DNA of 64,000 nt, taken from contig NZ_JAQTHV010000003.1 of the NCBI RefSeq assembly GCF_029433295.1, forward strand, positions 124,001 through 188,000, read 5' to 3'. Within the stretch, counting starts at the first letter, position 1; each line of letters opens with the position of its first letter. The translations under genes were made by a program, and so were the position numbers. Source of the stretch: Bifidobacterium sp. ESL0784 (GTDB lineage: Bacteria > Actinomycetota > Actinomycetes > Actinomycetales > Bifidobacteriaceae). Below, in pieces: positions 60,216-64,000 of this stretch. Under the pieces are notes generated by a model that saw nothing but the letters and a program-made list of their open reading frames with translations, ran no database searches and was not told where the DNA came from.

Positions 60216-61859
60216 CTACTCTGCGGGACGGATACGAACCGCGTGGCCGCCGGCGATGCCGTTGATCTTGGACCATTGGACCGGATCAGAGTCCATCACC
60301 GAATCGCTGGTTTCCTCAAACTCGTCGTCCACAGCACGAAGAACGGCATCCGCTCCGATTTTCATCGGACTGCCGAGCGTAATCGAGTCCTTGACGGCAT
60401 GCGTCTTGACCCGATCGACGATGTTCTTGAGCATCGCCCCGCACATCACATCGGCCAGAATGACCCTCGACCAACGGCCCTGATCGTCACATACATCGCA
60501 GATATGCCGTTGCGGGCCATCGGCATAGACACTGTCGACCAAGACCTGGGTCAGTGTTTCGGCGTTTTGGCCGGTTTCATACGGCAGGTTATCGGTGAGA
60601 TAATGCGATACGATCTGTGCTGCGGCCTTTTTATCGGGACGGTCGATGCGAATCTTGACATCGAGACGGCCAGGCCGCAATACGGCGGGATCGATCATGT
60701 CGACGCGGTTGGAGGCTCCGATGACCATGACATTGTCGAGGCTTTCCACGCCGTCAAGTTCGGCGAGGAACTGCGGGACGATGGTCGTTTCCACGTCACT
60801 GGAGACGCCAGAACCACGCGTGCGCAGCAGCGAATCCATCTCGTCGATGAAGACGATGACCGGTTTGCCTTCAGCCGCACGCGCCCGTGCCCGCTTGAAA
60901 ATCAGGCGGATCAGGCGTTCCGATTCCCCCACGTATTTGTTCAGAAGCTCAGGACCTTTGACCGAAAGGAACACACCGTTGCCGGCATCCCCGCCAGACA
61001 ACGCGTTCGCGACGGCCTTGGCGATGAGTGTTTTACCGTTGCCCGGAGGCCCGTATAGCAGCACTCCCTTGGGCGGGCGCAAATCGTAGCGTTCGAAGAG
61101 CTTGCGGCGCAGGAACGGCAGTTCGACGGCATCCTTAATCCGTTCGATCTGGGAATCCAGTCCCCCGATGTCAGCAAACGTGGCATCCGGAATCTGCTCA
61201 AGCACCAGATCAGTGGCATTCTCCACGGGCAGTATTTCCAACGCCATCCGGGCCATGCCATCCACCAATACGCGAGTCGAGGGCTCGATGGAAGTATCCG
61301 CGAGCGCACTCGCCCGTTCGATCAGCGTGACGTTGCCCGAAACGTCCTCGATCATCAGCCGTCCGTCGTCCAAAACCTGCTTGACGATGCGCACGGCACC
61401 AGAGATTTCCAGCCCCCGTTGCTCGACGAGAACCATATTCTCGTTCAAAAGCACCGTTCTGCCACCGACCAGACGCGAGGCGGGCACATTCGACGCCACC
61501 GGCACGATAAGCCGGCGGTTGCCAGAGAGCACTTCGGCCATGGCACGCTGTACGCCCTGCTCATCGGTGCTGCACGAGTCCACCCGCACCATCGTGGCGA
61601 AATTCAACGGCGGAGCGGTCATCAGTCCAAGCTGCGACTTGGCTTTCTGCAACTCTTTGCCGGCTCGAGTCAAGGCGACAGCCAAGGCATGGTTTTTCGC
61701 CCTCAGGTTGTCATTCTCGCGTGCAAGCTCGTCGTTGGAATCAGGAAACCCACTGTTATGAGTCTCTGGGCCCTGTTTCTCTCCGCCGTCTGCCGGTATT
61801 CCACCTACAGAACGATTTTTATCAGGTGTCAAACCGTTGCCTTGCTCACCGTCACTCAT
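60216..61859 (-). CDS. arc: Proteasome-associated AAA+ ATPase (ARC/Mpa)
   Basis: A 547-residue hexameric unfoldase that binds Pup. After a polar N-terminus comes a coiled coil (about 43-77), two OB folds (about 85-210), and the AAA+ domain with Walker A GPPGNGKT (270-277), Walker B VIVFIDEMDSLL and the second-region motif RPGRLDVKIRI. The C-terminus reads IRPAE and lacks the QYL/HbYX-type end by which mycobacterial Mpa docks on the 20S proteasome. No prcA or prcB gene is nearby. It is followed by dop in the same direction. Confidence 0.96.
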   Translation of the reverse strand: MSDGEQGNGLTPDKNRSVGGIPADGGEKQGPETHNSGFPDSNDELARENDNLRAKNHALAVALTRAGKELQKAKSQLGLMTAPPLNFATMVRVDSCSTDEQGVQRAMAEVLSGNRRLIVPVASNVPASRLVGGRTVLLNENMVLVEQRGLEISGAVRIVKQVLDDGRLMIEDVSGNVTLIERASALADTSIEPSTRVLVDGMARMALEILPVENATDLVLEQIPDATFADIGGLDSQIERIKDAVELPFLRRKLFERYDLRPPKGVLLYGPPGNGKTLIAKAVANALSGGDAGNGVFLSVKGPELLNKYVGESERLIRLIFKRARARAAEGKPVIVFIDEMDSLLRTRGSGVSSDVETTIVPQFLAELDGVESLDNVMVIGASNRVDMIDPAVLRPGRLDVKIRIDRPDKKAAAQIVSHYLTDNLPYETGQNAETLTQVLVDSVYADGPQRHICDVCDDQGRWSRVILADVMCGAMLKNIVDRVKTHAVKDSITLGSPMKIGADAVLRAVDDEFEETSDSVMDSDPVQWSKINGIAGGHAVRIRPAE

Positions 61860-61896
61860 TGCAAATCCACTTCTTTGATGAAAAGCCCGTGTGGGA

Positions 61897-62751
61897 TCAA
61901 TCCATATCCAGCGGAATATGATGGGTCGGCGCGGGGTAACGCTTGTCGAGTTCTGCCAGATCCTCCTGGGTCAGTTCGATTCCGGCTGCGGCGATATTGG
62001 CACGCATGTGTTCGGGATTGGAGGTCTGCGGGATGGACAGGGTGTTGCCGTCGCGCACGGTCCATGCGACCAGCAGTTCATAGGTCGTGACGCCATGCCG
62101 CGCGGCTACTTCACGAACCGTGGAATCGGTCAGCATGCTGGTCTTGAGATTGTTGGAAAGCCCACCGACGGGACTGTAGGCAATCAGGGGGATATGACGT
62201 TCGCGCTGCCACGGCAGCAGATCGTATTCAATACCACGAGATTCAATGTTATAAAGATCTTCGTTCGCAGCGACGTTGCCACCGGCAGGAAGCGCCACCA
62301 GTTCCTGCATATCAGGAATGTCGAAATTTGAAACGCCCCAAGCGGCAATTTTGCCCGTTTCCCGCAGCCTGTCAAGCTCGGCAACGGTTTCTTCGAGCGG
62401 AATCGATCCGCCACGCCAATGATAGAGATACAGATCAAGATGATCGGTCTGAAGCCGTTTGAGGCTGGCGTCGAGATGCTCTTCCATCACCGCCTTGGAG
62501 GCATTGTCCGGCTTTACCTTGGAGATAAGGAAGATATCGTCACGACTGAACGGCTTGAGCGCTTCGCCCACCAACGTTTCGGACTTGCCGTCGCCGTAGA
62601 CCTCGGCGGTATCGACCGCCCGGGCACCGGCTTCGATGCCGGCTCGAATCGCAGCGACCTCCTCATCATGGTTTTGCGGGTCGTTGCCCATATGCCACGT
62701 ACCGATGCCGACTGCCGGGACTTCCTGTCCTGCAATGTTCAGCTTCCTCAT
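61897..62751 (-). CDS. Aldo/keto reductase
   Basis: A 284-residue NADPH-dependent oxidoreductase of the AKR barrel. The catalytic tetrad is visible: Asp in AVDTAEVYG, Tyr in the same motif, Lys in ISKVKPD and His in YLYHWRGG. The cofactor-binding C-terminal region reads SIPQTSNPEHMRAN. The N-terminal beta-hairpin (RKLNIAGQEVPAVGIGTW) fits the family. The substrate is unknown. It lies between the ATPase gene and fmt on the same strand. Confidence 0.92.
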   Translation of the reverse strand: MRKLNIAGQEVPAVGIGTWHMGNDPQNHDEEVAAIRAGIEAGARAVDTAEVYGDGKSETLVGEALKPFSRDDIFLISKVKPDNASKAVMEEHLDASLKRLQTDHLDLYLYHWRGGSIPLEETVAELDRLRETGKIAAWGVSNFDIPDMQELVALPAGGNVAANEDLYNIESRGIEYDLLPWQRERHIPLIAYSPVGGLSNNLKTSMLTDSTVREVAARHGVTTYELLVAWTVRDGNTLSIPQTSNPEHMRANIAAAGIELTQEDLAELDKRYPAPTHHIPLDMD

Positions 62752-62849
62752 AACATGCCTCCCTTGTGCATTTCACACCTAAAGTGTGCCATCTTGACTT
62801 TACTCTGCCAGTCTAGCGGTATTAAGTAAACCGCATCGAGCCCTCAGCT

Positions 62850-63884
62850 TCAGTCAACGTATGCATCCGCGGACAGACGTGCGCCGCGGGCCCAATCAGC
62901 GGCTCGCATGGCCTTCTTGCCCTGAGCCTTGACTTCTTCAAGCTCGAGCGGGTCAGTTGCGGTGCCAATCCAGACGTGCTTTTTGCTTGTTGACAACATA
63001 CCCGGCTTGAGGTCGGTGGGAACCTGTGGATCGTTGCCATCGGCTGGACGCGCCTTCAATACATGGAAGGGCTCGGCATTGCCCATATCACGTTCAGCGT
63101 TCGGAGAAACCTTGGTTTTATCGCTCCGTTCAGACCCATTGGCACTATTGACCGCACCCTGCGGATGCAACATGCACCAAGCACCGGGCTCAGGAGTGCA
63201 GGCGCGAATCTGTCGGTCGGTGGCGAAAACAGGGACATCGAAGCGGATACGTGCATCCTCATGACTGATTTTCCTGGCCACTTCATAGGCACCCTGTGGT
63301 TGCTCCTGAAGGACGATCCGCCCTTCGGCCATGGCAGTCAACGCAGAAGCCAACAGATGCGAACCATCTTCTGCGAGGCGGGCAAGTATATCGCCGGAGG
63401 TGTCGTGCGCACCGATCTCACAGGTCGACTGTGCCAGGATCGGGCCGGTATCCATGCCCTTGGTGAGCCTGAAAACGGTGGCACCGGTGACGGTATCGCC
63501 ACTCCAGACGGAACGCTGCACCGGTGCCGCACCACGCCATTGCGGCAACAACGAGAAATGCAGGTTGTACCAGCCCATTGGCAGTGCGCCAAGCACGTCT
63601 TCCTTCAGAATCTTTCCATAGGCGACGACTGCCCCGGCCTGCGCACCCGTGGCTTTGAGCTCGGCGATGAAGGTCGGCTCCTTCGGGTCGCATTCCAGCA
63701 CGGGAATATCCAACTCAAGCGCGGCCTCTTTGACCGGGCTGGGCATCAGCTTGCGTCCCCGGCCTTGAGGTGCATCAGGCCTGGTGAGCACGGCTACAAC
63801 CTGGAAATGCTCCTCGTCTTGAGCCAACTGGCGCAACGCCGGAACCGCTACATCCGGCGTTCCGGCAAACAACACTTTCAACAT
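62850..63884 (-). CDS. fmt: Methionyl-tRNA formyltransferase
   Basis: This 344-residue enzyme formylates initiator Met-tRNA. The N-terminal Rossmann-type domain shows FAGTPDVAVPALRQL, the formyl-folate binding motif is HFSLLPQWRGAAP, and the catalytic Asn/His/Asp set lies in YNLHFSLLP and TKGMDTGPIL. A C-terminal tRNA-binding domain follows, with a low-complexity insertion (SNGSERSDKTKVSPNAE). AAGGAA precedes ATG 63884. An upstream frame on the same strand ends 11 bases before it, indicating an operon. Confidence 0.96.
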   Translation of the reverse strand: MLKVLFAGTPDVAVPALRQLAQDEEHFQVVAVLTRPDAPQGRGRKLMPSPVKEAALELDIPVLECDPKEPTFIAELKATGAQAGAVVAYGKILKEDVLGALPMGWYNLHFSLLPQWRGAAPVQRSVWSGDTVTGATVFRLTKGMDTGPILAQSTCEIGAHDTSGDILARLAEDGSHLLASALTAMAEGRIVLQEQPQGAYEVARKISHEDARIRFDVPVFATDRQIRACTPEPGAWCMLHPQGAVNSANGSERSDKTKVSPNAERDMGNAEPFHVLKARPADGNDPQVPTDLKPGMLSTSKKHVWIGTATDPLELEEVKAQGKKAMRAADWARGARLSADAYVD

Positions 63885-63895
63885 GGAAGTTCCTT

Positions 63896-64000
63896 TCAGT
63901 GCTGAATCCCGGGGATATCGATACCGGATTGCCTGAGTATTTCCCTCAACTTGTATGAATCATTGAATCGCACCCCACGTATGCCCGCAGAGTTCGCGCC
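63896..64000 (-). CDS. C-terminal tail of an unidentified gene, cut by window edge
   Basis: The last 34 codons of a minus-strand frame enter from the right edge and stop at 63896-63898, 11 bases before fmt. The visible tail reads GVRFNDSYKLREILRQSG and then IDIPGIQH. Neither of the other two minus-strand frames is open across this stretch. Too little is visible to name it; in several actinobacteria priA lies ahead of fmt, but I cannot confirm that here. Confidence 0.5.
   Translation of the reverse strand, partial: GANSAGIRGVRFNDSYKLREILRQSGIDIPGIQH

Noticed and set aside
52740-61897. 20S proteasome subunit genes near the pupylation genes
   Set aside because: No frame in this stretch has proteasome alpha or beta subunit motifs; the space is filled by pilin and sortase.

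Overview
The window looks like chromosomal DNA of a Bifidobacterium or a close relative in the Bifidobacteriaceae. This is inferred from the moderately GC-rich sequence and the gene content: polyphosphate glucokinase, a GluABCD-type amino-acid ABC transporter, ClpC and GroEL with actinobacterial-style control, a Pup/PafA/Dop/ARC pupylation set with no 20S proteasome genes beside it, and a class C sortase with an LPxTG pilin. No rRNA, tRNA, CRISPR array or insertion sequence was recognised.

Positions 1-8 kb: an edge-truncated gene of unknown function diverges from a large polytopic membrane protein. Three minus-strand genes follow: a class I/II aminotransferase, ppgK and a family 2 glycosyltransferase. 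Positions 7.2-10.8 kb form a vitamin-uptake unit: a promoter, an FMN riboswitch, a RibU-like S component, and one 912-residue protein carrying both ECF ATPases and the EcfT membrane domain.

Positions 10.9-26.5 kb: an amidohydrolase faces a 2-hydroxyacid dehydrogenase across a bidirectional hairpin. Then, on the minus strand, come rarA, a Ski2/Dob10-like helicase, the gluABCD-type operon and the aspS/hisS pair, followed by a plus-strand DUF349 protein. Positions 26.5-29.1 kb are a small AT-rich accessory island with a membrane protein, a decayed gene and two lipoproteins. One lipoprotein is out of frame with its best start because of two adjacent homopolymer runs.

Positions 29.1-41.7 kb: minus-strand stress and regulatory genes (clpC, DUF3027, a cold-shock-domain protein, a response regulator with its histidine kinase, a TPM-domain protein, groL under a CIRCE operator, a small cold-shock protein and a LytR_C protein), then plus-strand ung. 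Positions 41.7-51.2 kb hold a tightly overlapping MoxR/DUF58/VWA/VWA operon, followed by purB and a multi-domain UPF0104-type membrane protein.

Positions 51.4-62 kb: hup, a degenerate inositol-monophosphatase-like gene, and the pupylation system. pup and pafA on the plus strand converge on dop and arc on the minus strand, and a pilin/sortase cassette lies between them. The window closes with an aldo/keto reductase, fmt and the tail of one more gene, all on the minus strand.
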